Below, piece after piece: positions 26,001-36,331 of a stretch of DNA of 64,000 nt. The DNA comes from QHVT01 sp036389275 (lineage in GTDB: Bacteria; Acidobacteriota; Thermoanaerobaculia; Gp7-AA8). The position numbers and the translations under genes are program-made. The stretch spans positions 1 through 64,000 of the forward strand of contig DASVQE010000029.1 in NCBI GenBank assembly GCA_036389275.1, written 5' to 3'. Positions within the stretch are counted from its first letter, which is position 1. Each line of letters opens with the position of its first letter. The notes under the pieces were generated by a model, which was not told where the DNA came from, made no database searches, and saw nothing but the letters and a program-made list of their open reading frames with translations.

Positions 26001-27050
26001 CTGCCCTGCCGACGGCGAGACGTCCTGCTGCCGCAGCTCGTAGGCCGGATGCGACGCCGTCAGTTGAAACGCGCCCGGCAGCGCCGTCAGCGCGAAGTTC
26101 CCTTTCGCGTCGGTGACGGCGCTCTGCAGCGCGTCGCTGCCCGCGCCCATGCGGCGCATGCCGAGGCGGACCAGCGCGCCGGCGACGGGAAGCTTCGTCT
26201 TCGCGTCGGTGATGCGGCCGGAGATCGTGGCCGCTTTCGCCAGGCGCAGCGTGAGCGAGGGTTCTTTCGTGAACGTGCGCTGCGCGGCGAGCGCGCCTTT
26301 CTGCGCGGTGACGAGCGACCACCGCGACGGCACACGCGCGATGGTGAACGCGCCGTCATCGCCGCTCGCCGCCAGCGGCCAGCCGTCGACGAGAACATTC
26401 GCGTTCGCGACCGGCGTCGTGCCGTCGGCGGCGACGACGCGGCCGGTGAGCTTCGCGCCGGCCGTGAGCGTGCGCTGCAGCTTCGCCGGCGGCGGCGCGG
26501 CGCCCATCACGCTGGTGAACGTCTCTTCATCGATCGCGAAGTCGGGATGCACGACGGCGATGGCGCGCATGCGGCGCGCGTCGGGCGCTTCGTAGCGCCC
26601 TTGCGCGTCGGTTTTCGTGACGTACTCGAAGCTGCCGTAGAGAATCGACACGACCGCGTTCGCCACCGGCTTGCCCGCGGATTTGACGCTGCCGCTGCGC
26701 GTCTCGCTGCGAGTCAGCGCGGTGGCGCCGGTGTCTTCGTCGCGCTCGATGCGGCGCGCGCTCGGCTCGTAGCCGCGGGCGAACACGCGCAGCTCGACCA
26801 CCGGATCCTTCGGCGAGTCGAGCGTGAAGGAGCCCTTCGCATCGGTCTGCGCCGACGCGAGCGGCACCGCCTCGGGATTGTCGGAGAGCAGCCGCGCGCG
26901 CCGCGCTTCGCCGCCCTCGAGCGCGTAGATCGAGACGCGCGCACCGGCCAGCGGCTGCCCGTCGGTGGTCATCACCGAGCCGGTGATCGCCGCCAGCGAC
27001 GGCAGCGCGCAAAGGAGTGACGCGGCGAGGGCGAGTGTGCGGGAACGCAT
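23073..27050 (-). CDS. Giant secreted protein of carboxypeptidase-regulatory-like repeats
   Basis: 1325 residues from the ATG at 27050, which begins a clear signal peptide (RSRTLALAASLLCALPSLAA); an upstream in-frame ATG at 27113 would collide with the divergent gene. The rest consists of about a dozen tandem ~80-100-residue beta-sandwich units of the CarboxypepD_reg/CnaB-like type, each with G.V....G.P..GA.V.......T.A.G.F.......Y.L-type spacing. No catalytic domain. Such proteins are structural or adhesive and may bind carbohydrate or partner proteins on the surface. The last unit ends in a strand (VTVAEGQTVEVNL) without sorting motif or membrane anchor. Confidence 0.85.
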   Translation of the reverse strand: MRSRTLALAASLLCALPSLAAITGSVMTTDGQPLAGARVSIYALEGGEARRARLLSDNPEAVPLASAQTDAKGSFTLDSPKDPVVELRVFARGYEPSARRIERDEDTGATALTRSETRSGSVKSAGKPVANAVVSILYGSFEYVTKTDAQGRYEAPDARRMRAIAVVHPDFAIDEETFTSVMGAAPPPAKLQRTLTAGAKLTGRVVAADGTTPVANANVLVDGWPLAASGDDGAFTIARVPSRWSLVTAQKGALAAQRTFTKEPSLTLRLAKAATISGRITDAKTKLPVAGALVRLGMRRMGAGSDALQSAVTDAKGNFALTALPGAFQLTASHPAYELRQQDVSPSAGQSLSQELSLSQLARVSGTVLDESRRGIAAALIVAEDSGGDPMAMRFRGETASAASGPDGRFSMRVGADSDVRLRATRKGLPPARSEPLRLASGERKSGVVLTIPTGIAVTGRVTDREGNPLGGVAVTAAEAASGGGGPFRQRIIIDDPNEPQDEPVRSANDGTFAIKVKEGTHDFTFRREGFATRVVRGRSVTPSAENVLNATLDPGADVSGRVTRGGAPLEGVSIFGIGTEMVSGTTTSDGTFTISTSPGPLRLTFRKDDELVNEVRMLTAPARDVVVDVPAGVRVRGRVVDKSTHKPVTSFQAGISVSRSGGGMVMVAPPLLRSFTSDDGSFALEHVPTGAVNLVANAAGYTSARTTLMLEDGKDVDDVVLELDSGVRLTGRVTGPDGAPVEGASVRVAVSAMGGFASRGAAARATTDARGEYTLEALEPGEETIEFSHPRYVATRKNIDLKGKELRLDAQLGAGQRLSGTVVTESGAPVADAEISARSSSGSFRTARSDGNGAFTFESLDPARYHFESTKSGLVDGSVDDFDVSSGAPLRIVMHAGGTIYGHVSGLSADELANATVEVRGSGSDAMSPVDASGNYRIDGAPLGTVQVRASIGRGFGPGGRSSASQTVEVQPGSAQQVDLHFRADTTIRGRVTRNGQPLGGATVNFQPRSGAQASGNATTDEQGNYSVTGLEEGDYSVAVIDMQRFSPYTTRYRVSGSATFDIDYSASALRGRVIDAATGDPIANANVQLRNSGGGESSGPRIARGASTDAGGAFAIDFVAPGTYTVSASKEGYGNELSTVTIGESAPEAIELKLGRAAGVTLMVVDARDNHPLSPLVWVFDMSGNVVTDPRMSFGEGASGELRLSLAPGRYLATVSAFDYAPRTVSITSPSTQTVGLTPGGQIVVRSSSSDPARVRVLDATGNPYPRLAMRPTTFDLPPTPAAIPIPHVAPGTYTLQLLGDNDAVIATKTVTVAEGQTVEVNL

Positions 27051-27055
27051 GGCGA

Positions 27056-27061
27056 ATGGTA
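27056..27061 (-). promoter_or_regulatory. Possible -10 (TACCAT) for the repeat protein
   Basis: TACCAT on the minus strand ends 5 nt before the ATG at 27050, slightly closer than at the other genes with this arrangement. Confidence 0.3.
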
Positions 27062-27111
27062 TGACGCCGATCTCCCGGAACAGTTCCCGCCGCGCTCCTG
27101 TTGCCGCCCGC

Positions 27112-27555
27112 ATGAAGAGTCTCTTGCTCGCAGTCGCGCTCGCGTCGTCGTGCGCGACGGGAGGAACGGCCGTGGATGCGCCTGCTACGTCGAGTTCGAT
27201 TCAACTGCGCACGCTCTCGAGCGGCGGCTACGCGGCCGCCAAACCTGCCAAACCGCAGGCCACGCCGGCGCTCGACGAGGCCACGTACCAGCGGCTCTGG
27301 TCCTCGCTGATCGGCAACGGCGACGCGCCGGCCGTCGACTTCTCGCGCGAGTCGGTGGTCTTTCTCCTCGGCGGCGAAAAGTCGACCGGCGGCTGGACGG
27401 TGGTCGCGCGCGGCGCGAAGCTCGAAGGCGACGCGCTCGTGGTCGACGCGGCAGTGCAGGGACCGCCGTCCGACGCCATCGTCACGCAAGCCTTCACCTC
27501 GCCGTACGTGGTCGTGGCGGTGAACAGCAAGGCCTTCCAGAGCGTCCGCTGGTGA
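27112..27555 (+). CDS. PrcB C-terminal-domain protein, probable lipoprotein
   Basis: 147 residues from the ATG at 27112. The N-terminus (KSLLLAVALASSC) is hydrophobic and ends in a cysteine, so it is a likely though non-canonical lipobox. The C-terminal half fits the PrcB C-terminal domain: VDFSRESVVFLLGGEKSTGG, then PPSDAIVTQAFTSPYVVVAV. PrcB-type domains accompany secreted proteases as assembly or inhibitory partners. It is co-oriented and overlaps by 4 bp with the TIGR02757 gene, and it diverges from the repeat protein across 61 bp. Confidence 0.8.
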   Translation: MKSLLLAVALASSCATGGTAVDAPATSSSIQLRTLSSGGYAAAKPAKPQATPALDEATYQRLWSSLIGNGDAPAVDFSRESVVFLLGGEKSTGGWTVVARGAKLEGDALVVDAAVQGPPSDAIVTQAFTSPYVVVAVNSKAFQSVRW

Positions 27556-28391
27556 AACGGCGGAAGCCCGTCCTTCCGGATCTCCTGAAGGACCGCCTCG
27601 ACGCGCTGGTGGCGACGTTCGACGTCTCGACCATCGAGCCCGACCCGCTGCAGCTCGTGCTCCGCTACGACGATCCGCTCGACCAGGAAGTGGCCGGATT
27701 GATCGCCGCCGCGTTCGCGTATGGCCGCGCCGATTTCATCGTCAGCAACATCGGCGCGGTGCTGGCGAAGATGACGCCGTCGCCGTATCGCTATCTCGAA
27801 ACGTTCGACGCGAAGGAAGCGCGCAAACGCTTCGCAGGCTTCGCCCATCGCTTTCACAAGACGCCCGACCTGGTGATGCTCTTCGGCTGTCTCGCCGACG
27901 CCATCGCCACGCACGGCTCCCTCGGCCATCTCTTCGCGAGCTGCTACGACGCGCGCGACGCCGACATCGGCCCGTCACTGGCGCGCTTCGTCGCCTCGCT
28001 GCGCGTCTCCGGCATCGAGTACCTGCTGACCAGCCCGGACGACGGCTCCGCCTGCAAGCGGATGAACCTCTATCTGCGCTGGATGGTGCGCCGCACGCCG
28101 CCCGACCTCGGCCTCTGGACCTTCGTCGATCCGGCCAAGCTGGTGATGCCGCTCGACACGCACGTCCACCGCATCGCCACGTTTCTCGGCCTGAGCGAGC
28201 GCAAGAGCGGCGACTGGAAAGCGGCGCGCGCGCTGACCGACCGGCTGGCGCGCTTCGACCCGTCCGACCCCGTGCGCTACGACTTCGCGCTCTGCCGCCT
28301 CGGCATCCTCGACCTCTGCGCGCGCAAGCAGCGCGCGGAGAACTGCCGGGTGTGTCTGCTGCGCGACGTGTGCAGGTTTCCGCTCGCCTGA
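27552..28391 (+). CDS. TIGR02757 (DUF2400) family protein
   Basis: 279 residues from a GTG that overlaps the upstream TGA (GTGA). The family is recognised from LVLRYDDPLDQEVAGLIAAA, AYGRADFIV, the GSACKRMNLYLRWMVR block and LVMPLDTHVHRIA. The fold resembles HhH base-excision glycosylases, and the C-terminal cysteines (C-x8-C-x2-C-x5-C) look like the FeS loop of Nth/MutY with altered spacing. The function of the family is not established; a nucleic-acid role is inferred. No Shine-Dalgarno; translation is likely coupled. Confidence 0.88.
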   Translation: MKRRKPVLPDLLKDRLDALVATFDVSTIEPDPLQLVLRYDDPLDQEVAGLIAAAFAYGRADFIVSNIGAVLAKMTPSPYRYLETFDAKEARKRFAGFAHRFHKTPDLVMLFGCLADAIATHGSLGHLFASCYDARDADIGPSLARFVASLRVSGIEYLLTSPDDGSACKRMNLYLRWMVRRTPPDLGLWTFVDPAKLVMPLDTHVHRIATFLGLSERKSGDWKAARALTDRLARFDPSDPVRYDFALCRLGILDLCARKQRAENCRVCLLRDVCRFPLA

Positions 28392-28539
28392 ACGCTCCAA
28401 AAATCCGGCCCGGCAAATCCAAGCCCTTGGACGCGCCGCCGGCCGATGCGGAAATCCGTCGCACGCTTCAGCGTTTTGAATCAACGGCTTAGCCGCCTTC
28501 CGGGCGCGGCACTGCCATTGAATCGCTTCGTCCACTCCG

Positions 28540-31302
28540 ATGCGCCGCTCGCTCGTCACGAACCTCCTGATCGCGCTCCTGACGGTCGGCGTGGTCCTCG
28601 GTGCGTTCGTCTCGTTCCAGCGCAAGCGCTCCTCCTTCGAGCGCATCGACTTCACCTTCACCCGCGACCGCGGCGTGATCGTGGTGAAGAGCGTCGACGC
28701 CGGCAGCGGCGCCGAGCGCGCCGGCCTCCGTCCCGGCGACGCGATCTGGCTGATCGGCGACACGCCGACCACCGAAGTCGAAGGCGTGCAGAAGACGCTG
28801 CGGCGCATCGGGCAGTCGGTGCCGATGCTCGTGGCGCGCGGCGGCCGCACGCTCACCATTCATTACAGCCCGCCCGAGCTGAAGGTCGACTACCCGTACC
28901 TGATCCTCAGCTTCATCGGCTTCCTCTACATCGCCATCGGACTCTTCACGCTCTTCCGCGGCGCGACGCGCGAGAGCCGCCTCTTCTACTTCGTCACGCT
29001 CTTCTCGTTCATCGTCTACGTCTACACGCCGGCCGGCGACATCGACTGGAGCTACAAGCTCCTGCAGATGACCGAGGAGCTCGCGCGGATTTTTCTGCCG
29101 CCGCTGGCGCTGAACTTCTTCCTGCTGTTCCCGAAGCCGCTGCTGCGGAAGAAAGCGTGGATCGCGTATCTCTACGTGCCGCCGGCGCTGCTCGCGCTCT
29201 GGACGATGGACCTGCTGCTGCTCGGCAACGCCGTCGCCATCACATCGCCGCGCCGCTCGCTGCAGCTCATCGACCGCTGGGAGCTGATCGACTTCGCCGT
29301 CTACTTCACGCTGGCGGTGGCGGCGCTCGCCTTCACCTATCAGCGCGCGGCCGCGGTCGGGAAGAAGCAGATCAAGTGGATCTACCTCGGGCTCGCCCTC
29401 GGGTTTCTTCCGTTCCTCGTGCTCTACATCATTCCGTACTTGCTGAGCGGCAGCGTGCGGCCGATCTACTCGACGCTGGCCATCCTGCCGCTCGCCTTCA
29501 TTCCGCTCGCCTTCGCCGTCTCCATCCTTAGATACAAACTGTGGGACGTCGAGGTGGTGATCAAGGAAGTGCTGGCGTACTCCGTCACCTTCGTCTTCGG
29601 CATGATCGCCTTCTCGACGGTCAACGTGATCCTGTCGCGGGTGATCGAAGAGCGCTCGGCGATGGAGCGGAACTTCCTCGCCTTCTCCTCGGGCCTCCTG
29701 ATCGCCGGCGTGCTCATTCCGGTCAAAGGGAAGATCGAGTCGGTCATCGAGATGATCCTCTACCGCGAGAGCTACCGGCATCGCCGCACGATGACCGACT
29801 TCGCGGAAGAGCTGGCGACGTTCCACGACGTGCACGAGCTGATCGCGATGTTGCGCGACCGGCTGCGCGCGACGCTGCTGATCGAGCGGATGAATCTCTA
29901 CACGCGCGAGGCGGCGTCGTTCGTCATCTACGATCCGGAGGAGCGCGTGCCGCGGCGCATCAGCGTCGAGGCGTTCGGCAGGATGCCGAAGGAAGGTCCG
30001 GTGGTGCTCACGGCGCCGCGTCTGCCGGACGAGAGCGAAGTGCCGTGGCAGCTCCTGCAGGCCGGCTATCGCTACCTCTTTCCGCTGCGCAACCGCGGCG
30101 AGATGCAGGGGCTGTTGCTTCTCGGCACGCGGCGCACCGAGGAGCCGCTCTCGCGCGATGACCTCCATTTGATCGGCACGCTCACCGCGCCGGTGGCGCT
30201 GGCCATCGAGAACTCCCGCCTCTACGGAAAGCTGCGGCGGCAGCTCGAGGAGATCCGCGCGCTCAAGGAGTACAACGAGAACATCATCGAGTCGTCGCTC
30301 TCGTCGATCGCAGTGGTGGCCGGCGACGGCACGGTGCTGACCGCGAACCGCGCCTTCTGGGATCTGGTCGGCTCCGATCACGCCGGCGAGAGCATTCACG
30401 AGCTCTTTCCGCCGTACGAGCAGCTCGACCGCAACAGCGGCGCGACGCTCACCACGCATTTCATCAACCGCAACGGCGTCGAGAAGGAAGTGACCGTGAC
30501 GGCGAGCCCGCTCACCGCCGGCGACGTCGCCGACGGCGCGCGCGTGCTCGTCATCGGCGACGTCACCGACCGCGTGCGGCTCGAGCGCGAGCTGCAGGAC
30601 AAGGAGCGTCTGGCCTCACTCGGCCTGCTCGCCGCCGGCGTCGCGCACGAGGTCAACACGCCGCTCACCGGCATCTCCTCGTACGCGCAACTGCTGCTCG
30701 CCGAGACGCCGCAGGAGGATCCGAAATACGGCCTGCTGAAGAAGATGGAACAGCAGACGTTCCGCGCCTCGAACCTCGTCAACAACCTGCTCGACCTGAT
30801 CGCCAACCGGCCGCGCACGCGCGAAGTGGTGAGCGTGCCGGAGCTCATCACGGCCACGCTCTCGCTGCACGAGGACCTGCTGAATGCGAAGCGCATCCGC
30901 GTGCATACGTCGCTCGTGCCGCTGCGCGTGCGCGGGAACTTTCAGGACCTGCAGCAGGTTCTGACCAACGTCCTGCTCAATGCGCGCGACGCGGTGAGCG
31001 AGGGCGGCAACATCTGGATTGCGGCCGAAGAGGAAAACGAGCGAGTGACGATCCGCGTGCGTGACGACGGCAAGGGAATCGCGCCGGACATGATCGGGCG
31101 CATCTTCGATCCGCTCGTCACCACCAAGCGCGGCCAGGGCGGCACGGGACTCGGGCTCGCCATCAGCCGCCGCATCATGCACGCCAGCGACGGCGACATC
31201 GCCGTCAGCAGCACGCCCGGCGCGGGCGCCGAATTCACCATCACACTGCCGGTGGCCGAGCGTTGCGCCACCGCGAACCGACAACCGTCAACCGTGAACT
31301 GA
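28540..31302 (+). CDS. Multi-pass sensor histidine kinase with N-terminal PDZ domain
   Basis: 920 residues. One N-terminal helix (~8-25) is followed by a PDZ-type domain (~30-110: GVIVVKSVDAGSGAERAGLRPGD), then about eight membrane helices (~120-400) of the 7TM-type sensor class. A GAF-like domain occupies ~410-570, PAS ~585-690, and the kinase core has H703 (VAHEVNTPLTG), an N box (NVLLNARDAV), DDGKGI and GTGLGLAI. It is 4 bp upstream of the NtrC-type regulator and surely its cognate kinase. A PDZ domain on the outer face suggests that it reads protein C-termini or envelope peptides; this is inference. A poor sigma-54-like GG-N10-GA element lies at 28507-28520. Confidence 0.9.
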   Translation: MRRSLVTNLLIALLTVGVVLGAFVSFQRKRSSFERIDFTFTRDRGVIVVKSVDAGSGAERAGLRPGDAIWLIGDTPTTEVEGVQKTLRRIGQSVPMLVARGGRTLTIHYSPPELKVDYPYLILSFIGFLYIAIGLFTLFRGATRESRLFYFVTLFSFIVYVYTPAGDIDWSYKLLQMTEELARIFLPPLALNFFLLFPKPLLRKKAWIAYLYVPPALLALWTMDLLLLGNAVAITSPRRSLQLIDRWELIDFAVYFTLAVAALAFTYQRAAAVGKKQIKWIYLGLALGFLPFLVLYIIPYLLSGSVRPIYSTLAILPLAFIPLAFAVSILRYKLWDVEVVIKEVLAYSVTFVFGMIAFSTVNVILSRVIEERSAMERNFLAFSSGLLIAGVLIPVKGKIESVIEMILYRESYRHRRTMTDFAEELATFHDVHELIAMLRDRLRATLLIERMNLYTREAASFVIYDPEERVPRRISVEAFGRMPKEGPVVLTAPRLPDESEVPWQLLQAGYRYLFPLRNRGEMQGLLLLGTRRTEEPLSRDDLHLIGTLTAPVALAIENSRLYGKLRRQLEEIRALKEYNENIIESSLSSIAVVAGDGTVLTANRAFWDLVGSDHAGESIHELFPPYEQLDRNSGATLTTHFINRNGVEKEVTVTASPLTAGDVADGARVLVIGDVTDRVRLERELQDKERLASLGLLAAGVAHEVNTPLTGISSYAQLLLAETPQEDPKYGLLKKMEQQTFRASNLVNNLLDLIANRPRTREVVSVPELITATLSLHEDLLNAKRIRVHTSLVPLRVRGNFQDLQQVLTNVLLNARDAVSEGGNIWIAAEEENERVTIRVRDDGKGIAPDMIGRIFDPLVTTKRGQGGTGLGLAISRRIMHASDGDIAVSSTPGAGAEFTITLPVAERCATANRQPSTVN

Positions 31303-31306
31303 CCGC

Positions 31307-32705
<1,399 letters not shown>

Positions 32706-32722
<17 letters not shown>

Positions 32723-32957
32723 CGCGCCGCCGCAGCGCGCCGACGAGACCGCCGGCGCTGACCAGCGCCCATGCCGCTTCGATCAGGATCAGCCCGAGCT
32801 GCTTCGTCGTCAGCGCGGAGAGGCAGAGGAAGATCCCGCCGAAGAGGTTCATCAGCAGGTAGGTCACCGACTCGGGATCGAGGCGCTTGAGTTGTTGCGC
32901 GGCGTACGCGCCGAGAACGAGCAGCGCGCCGGCGATCGAAAGCAACTGGATGAACAT
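32706..32957 (-). CDS. Small CBU_0592-like membrane protein
   Basis: 83 residues with three hydrophobic helices: LLSIAGALLVLGAYAAQQ, SVTYLLMNLFGGIFLCLSALT and LGLILIEAAWALVSAGGLVG. The pattern matches the small CBU_0592 family of membrane proteins of unknown function. The start at 32957 follows a GGAGG ribosome binding site 5 nt upstream. It diverges from the M14 peptidase gene with only 12 bp between the start codons and overlaps the regulator gene tail to tail. Confidence 0.82.
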
Positions 32958-32962
32958 AGAAT
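32957..32962 (+). promoter_or_regulatory. Leaderless -10 (TAGAAT) for the M14 peptidase gene
   Basis: TAGAAT ends 7 nt before the ATG at 32970. Its first T is shared with the minus-strand ATG of the small membrane protein. Confidence 0.5.
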
Positions 32963-32969
32963 CCTCCGC

Positions 32970-35498
32970 ATGATTCGCCGCGCTCTGATCAGCGTCCTTC
33001 TGATTCTCGCCGCTTTCACCGCCGCCGCACAGCAAGCCGCACCGCCGACGCCCGAGGAGTTTCTCGGGTATGCGGTGGGCGAGCGATTCACCTCGCACGA
33101 CCGCATCCTCGACTACTTCGGCGAGCTCGCACGCCGCTCGCCGCTGGTCACGCTCGAACAGATCGGCGAGACGTACGAGCACCGGCCGCTGGTCCTCGCC
33201 ACCATCACCTCGCCGAAGAACCGCGCCGCGCTCGACGAGATCCGCCGCAACGCCGCGCAGCTCGCGACGGGCGAGGGCGACGCCGCGGCGATTGCGAAGA
33301 GCACGCCCGCGATCGTCTGGCTCGCCTTCGGAATCCACGGCAACGAGTCGTCGTCGGCGGAAGCGGCCATGCTCGTGGCGTCGACGCTGCTGCGCGCCGA
33401 GTCGGCGCAGCTCCTCGACGACACCGTCGTGATCATCGATCCGCTCGAGAATCCCGATGGGCGCGAGCGCTACATCCAATGGTTCCGCCGCACCATGGGC
33501 ACCTCGCCGAATCCGAATCCGGAGTCGTTCGAGCACATGGAGCCGTGGCCGGGCGGCCGCTACAACCATTACCTGATCGACATGAATCGCGACTGGGCGT
33601 GGCTGTCGCAGCGCGAGACGCAGGCGCGCGTGGCCGCGTACCGCCGCTGGAACCCGCAGGTCTTCGTCGACTTTCACGAGATGGGTTTCCGCTCCTCCTA
33701 CTTTTTTCCGCCGGACGCAAAACCGATCAACGCGAATCTGCCGAAGGACGTCGAGCACTGGCTGGAAGTCTTCGGCAAAGCGAACGCCGGCGAGTTCTCG
33801 AAGCGCGGCTGGCCGTTCTTCGTCGCGGAGAGCTTCGACCTCTTCTATCCCGGCTACGGCGACTCCTGGCCGGCGCTGCACGGCGCGGTGGCGATGACGT
33901 ACGAGGTCGCCGGCGGCGGGCGCGGCGGCGTGGCCGTGGCGCGCGAGGACGAGAGCGTGCTCACGCTCTCCGATCGCGTGCAGCGCCACTACACCACGGC
34001 CATGACCACCGTGCGCACCGCCGCGCAGAATCGCGAGGCGCTGCTGCGCTACACGCACGACGCCGCGGCCGCGCAGACGGCGGCGGGCAAGAACACCTAC
34101 CTGATTCTTCCCGGCTCGCCGAACTTCGACGCGCTGGTCTCGCTGCTGCAGCGGCAGTCGATCCGCATCGACATGCTGAGCGCGGCGGCGACGGTGAAGG
34201 CCTCGCGCGTCGACAACGGCGCGAGCGAGACCCGCGCGTTTCCGGCCGGCACCGCGGTGGTCTCGACGCGGCAGCCGCTCGGCGGCCTGGCGAACACGCT
34301 GCTCGAGCGGACGCCGGAGTTCAGCAAAGGGTTCGTCGAAGAGCAGCGCGCGCGCGCCGAGGCCGACGAGCCGGACGAGTTCTACGACATCACGACATGG
34401 TCGTTGCCGCTGGCGATGAACGTGGAGACGTACGTGGTGGCAGGACCGCTCTCCGGAACGACGGAATACCGGAAGGCCGCAGCTCCGGAGTTCCGCACGG
34501 GTGCCTACGGCTATCTCGTCGACGGCCTCGACCCGCAGCTCTACCGCTTCGCCGGACGGCTGCTGCAGCGCAAGGTGAAGTTCAGCGTCACCGACAGCGA
34601 CATCGTCGCCGGCGACAAGACTTACTCGCGCGGCACGCTGGTGATCCTGAAAGGCAATAACCCGAAGGACCTCGACGCGACCCTCGGCGCAATCGTGCGC
34701 GAGACCGGCGTCACCACCACCGCCCTCGACTCCGGCTGGCTCGGCGGCACCGCCTTCGGCTCGGAGAAGATTCACGTGGTGGTCGATCCGCACATCGGCC
34801 TGGTCGGCGGGCCGGGCGTCGACGCCACGTCGTACGGCATGCTCTGGCACACGCTCGACGTCGACACGCCGATGCCGCACACGACGCTGTCGGTCGAGAC
34901 GCTGCGCGGCATCGATCTCTCCAAGTACGAGGTGCTGGTCTTTCCCGACGGCAGTTACGCCGACCGCCTCGGCAAGCGCGGCGTCGAGCGGATCAAGCAG
35001 TGGGTGAGCGACGGCGGCACGATCGTCGCGATCAAAGGCGCCAACGCGTTCCTGCGCGAAAAGGACGTGGAGATCTCGAAGCTCAAGCCGTGGGAAGCGC
35101 CGAAGAAGAAGGATGACGACAAAACGGCCGATGAGCGCTACAACGAGTTCCGCGTCCCCGGCGCGGCGTTCCGCACGTCGATGAATGCGCGGTCGTACCT
35201 GACCTTCGGCGTGCCGCGCCCGCCGGCGGTGCTGGTGGAAGGCTCGAACGCCTTCCTGCCGCTCGCGCACAAGGTCGACAACATCGTCACCGTGGAGTCG
35301 AAGGATCCGCTGCTGTCGGGCGTGGCCTGGCCGGAGTCGCTCGAGCGGATCAAAGGATCGGTGTACGTGGTGAGCGAGCCGTTCGGCAGAGGTCAGGTGG
35401 TGACCTTCGCCGATGACCCGAATTTCCGCCTCTTCTGGCGCGGCACGCTGCCGCTGTTCTTGAATGCGGTGTTGTACTCGCCGAGTTTTCCGAGGTAG
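32970..35498 (+). CDS. Secreted M14-family zinc carboxypeptidase-like protein
   Basis: 842 residues from the ATG at 32970, which opens a signal peptide (ALISVLLILAAFTAAAQ). The M14 catalytic domain spans ~40-330: zinc ligands H123 and E126 (GIHGNES), H236 (VDFHEMG) and a catalytic Glu likely E312 (MTYEVAGG). The remaining ~500 residues are a second region typical of large bacterial M14-like proteins, containing a gatekeeper-like segment (YEVLVFPDGSY, KRGVERIKQWVSDGGTIV) similar to glutamine-amidotransferase-type folds. It should trim peptides in the periplasm or medium. It is followed 11 bp later by the MEMO gene. Confidence 0.88.
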   Translation: MIRRALISVLLILAAFTAAAQQAAPPTPEEFLGYAVGERFTSHDRILDYFGELARRSPLVTLEQIGETYEHRPLVLATITSPKNRAALDEIRRNAAQLATGEGDAAAIAKSTPAIVWLAFGIHGNESSSAEAAMLVASTLLRAESAQLLDDTVVIIDPLENPDGRERYIQWFRRTMGTSPNPNPESFEHMEPWPGGRYNHYLIDMNRDWAWLSQRETQARVAAYRRWNPQVFVDFHEMGFRSSYFFPPDAKPINANLPKDVEHWLEVFGKANAGEFSKRGWPFFVAESFDLFYPGYGDSWPALHGAVAMTYEVAGGGRGGVAVAREDESVLTLSDRVQRHYTTAMTTVRTAAQNREALLRYTHDAAAAQTAAGKNTYLILPGSPNFDALVSLLQRQSIRIDMLSAAATVKASRVDNGASETRAFPAGTAVVSTRQPLGGLANTLLERTPEFSKGFVEEQRARAEADEPDEFYDITTWSLPLAMNVETYVVAGPLSGTTEYRKAAAPEFRTGAYGYLVDGLDPQLYRFAGRLLQRKVKFSVTDSDIVAGDKTYSRGTLVILKGNNPKDLDATLGAIVRETGVTTTALDSGWLGGTAFGSEKIHVVVDPHIGLVGGPGVDATSYGMLWHTLDVDTPMPHTTLSVETLRGIDLSKYEVLVFPDGSYADRLGKRGVERIKQWVSDGGTIVAIKGANAFLREKDVEISKLKPWEAPKKKDDDKTADERYNEFRVPGAAFRTSMNARSYLTFGVPRPPAVLVEGSNAFLPLAHKVDNIVTVESKDPLLSGVAWPESLERIKGSVYVVSEPFGRGQVVTFADDPNFRLFWRGTLPLFLNAVLYSPSFPR

Positions 35499-35509
35499 GG
35501 ATTCGCACG

Positions 35510-36331
35510 ATGCAGGTCAGGCAGCCGGCGGTTGCGGGCACGTTCTACGAAGGGACGCCGGAGCGGCTCCGCGCGCAGGTCGATGCCTGCTTTGCCGCGA
35601 ATGCGCCTGCTGCCGAAAAGTCGGCGTTCGTCGGCGCGGTGGTGCCGCACGCGGGACTGATGTACAGCGGACACGTCGCCGCGGCGTTTTACGGCGCGGC
35701 GGTGCTGCCGAAGCGGTTCATCATCCTCTGTCCGAATCACACCGGCGCCGGGCACTTTGCGGCGATCAATCGTGAAGGCGCGTGGCGCACGCCGTTCGGC
35801 GACGCGGCCATCGACACGCCGCTCGCCGACGCGCTGATGTCGAGCAGCTCGCTGCTCGCGCCCGACACGCGCGCGCATGCACGCGAGCATTCGCTCGAAG
35901 TGCAGCTCCCGTTTCTGCAGCGGCTCCTCGGCCACGACTTTTCATTCGTCCCGATCTGCCTCGGCGCGCACCGCTACGACTACGCCGAAGAAGTCGGCCG
36001 CGCCGTGGCGGAGGTGGTGAAAGGCGAGAGCGAGCCGGTGGGCATTCTGGCCAGCTCCGACCTCAATCACTACGAAGACCAGCAGACCACGCTCCGCAAG
36101 GACCAGCTCGCGCTCGACGCCGTCACCGCGCTCGATCCGCGCGCGCTCTGGCGCGTCGCCGACGAGCTGGACGTCTCGATGTGCGGCTTCATCCCGACCA
36201 CGGCCATGCTCGTCGCCGCGAACGCGCTCGGCGCCACGGCCGCGCGCGTCCTCAAGCACGCCACCTCCGGCGACATCAATCGCGACTACTCGCACGTGGT
36301 CGGCTACGCATCGGTGGTCGTGACGCGATGA
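35510..36331 (+). CDS. MEMO1-family protein (AmmeMemoRadiSam system protein B)
   Basis: 273 residues of the MEMO/AmmeMemoRadiSam B family, structurally related to extradiol dioxygenases: opening RQPAVAGTFYEG, then VVPHAGLMYSGHVAAAFY, LCPNHTG, EHSLEVQLPFLQ and a SSDLNHYE segment supply the His-rich site. Usually clustered with an AMMECR1 protein and a radical-SAM enzyme; neither is present here. Instead its stop overlaps the ATG of glgA by 4 bp. Substrate unknown. Confidence 0.92.
   Translation: MQVRQPAVAGTFYEGTPERLRAQVDACFAANAPAAEKSAFVGAVVPHAGLMYSGHVAAAFYGAAVLPKRFIILCPNHTGAGHFAAINREGAWRTPFGDAAIDTPLADALMSSSSLLAPDTRAHAREHSLEVQLPFLQRLLGHDFSFVPICLGAHRYDYAEEVGRAVAEVVKGESEPVGILASSDLNHYEDQQTTLRKDQLALDAVTALDPRALWRVADELDVSMCGFIPTTAMLVAANALGATAARVLKHATSGDINRDYSHVVGYASVVVTR

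Noticed and set aside
23154..27020. 1288-codon open frame on the plus strand opposite the repeat protein
   Set aside because: Arg/Ala/Gly/His-rich with no domain; an antisense shadow caused by GC-rich codon use. The minus-strand protein has a signal peptide and regular repeats.
26965..27111. N-terminal extension of the PrcB-domain protein from an upstream ATG at 26965
   Set aside because: It would lie antisense to the signal peptide of the repeat protein; the ATG at 27112 begins a proper export signal.
28507..28520. Sigma-54 promoter before the PDZ kinase gene
   Set aside because: GG and GA are spaced by 10 bp but the invariant -12 GC is missing and the start codon is only 20 bp away; too weak to annotate as a feature.
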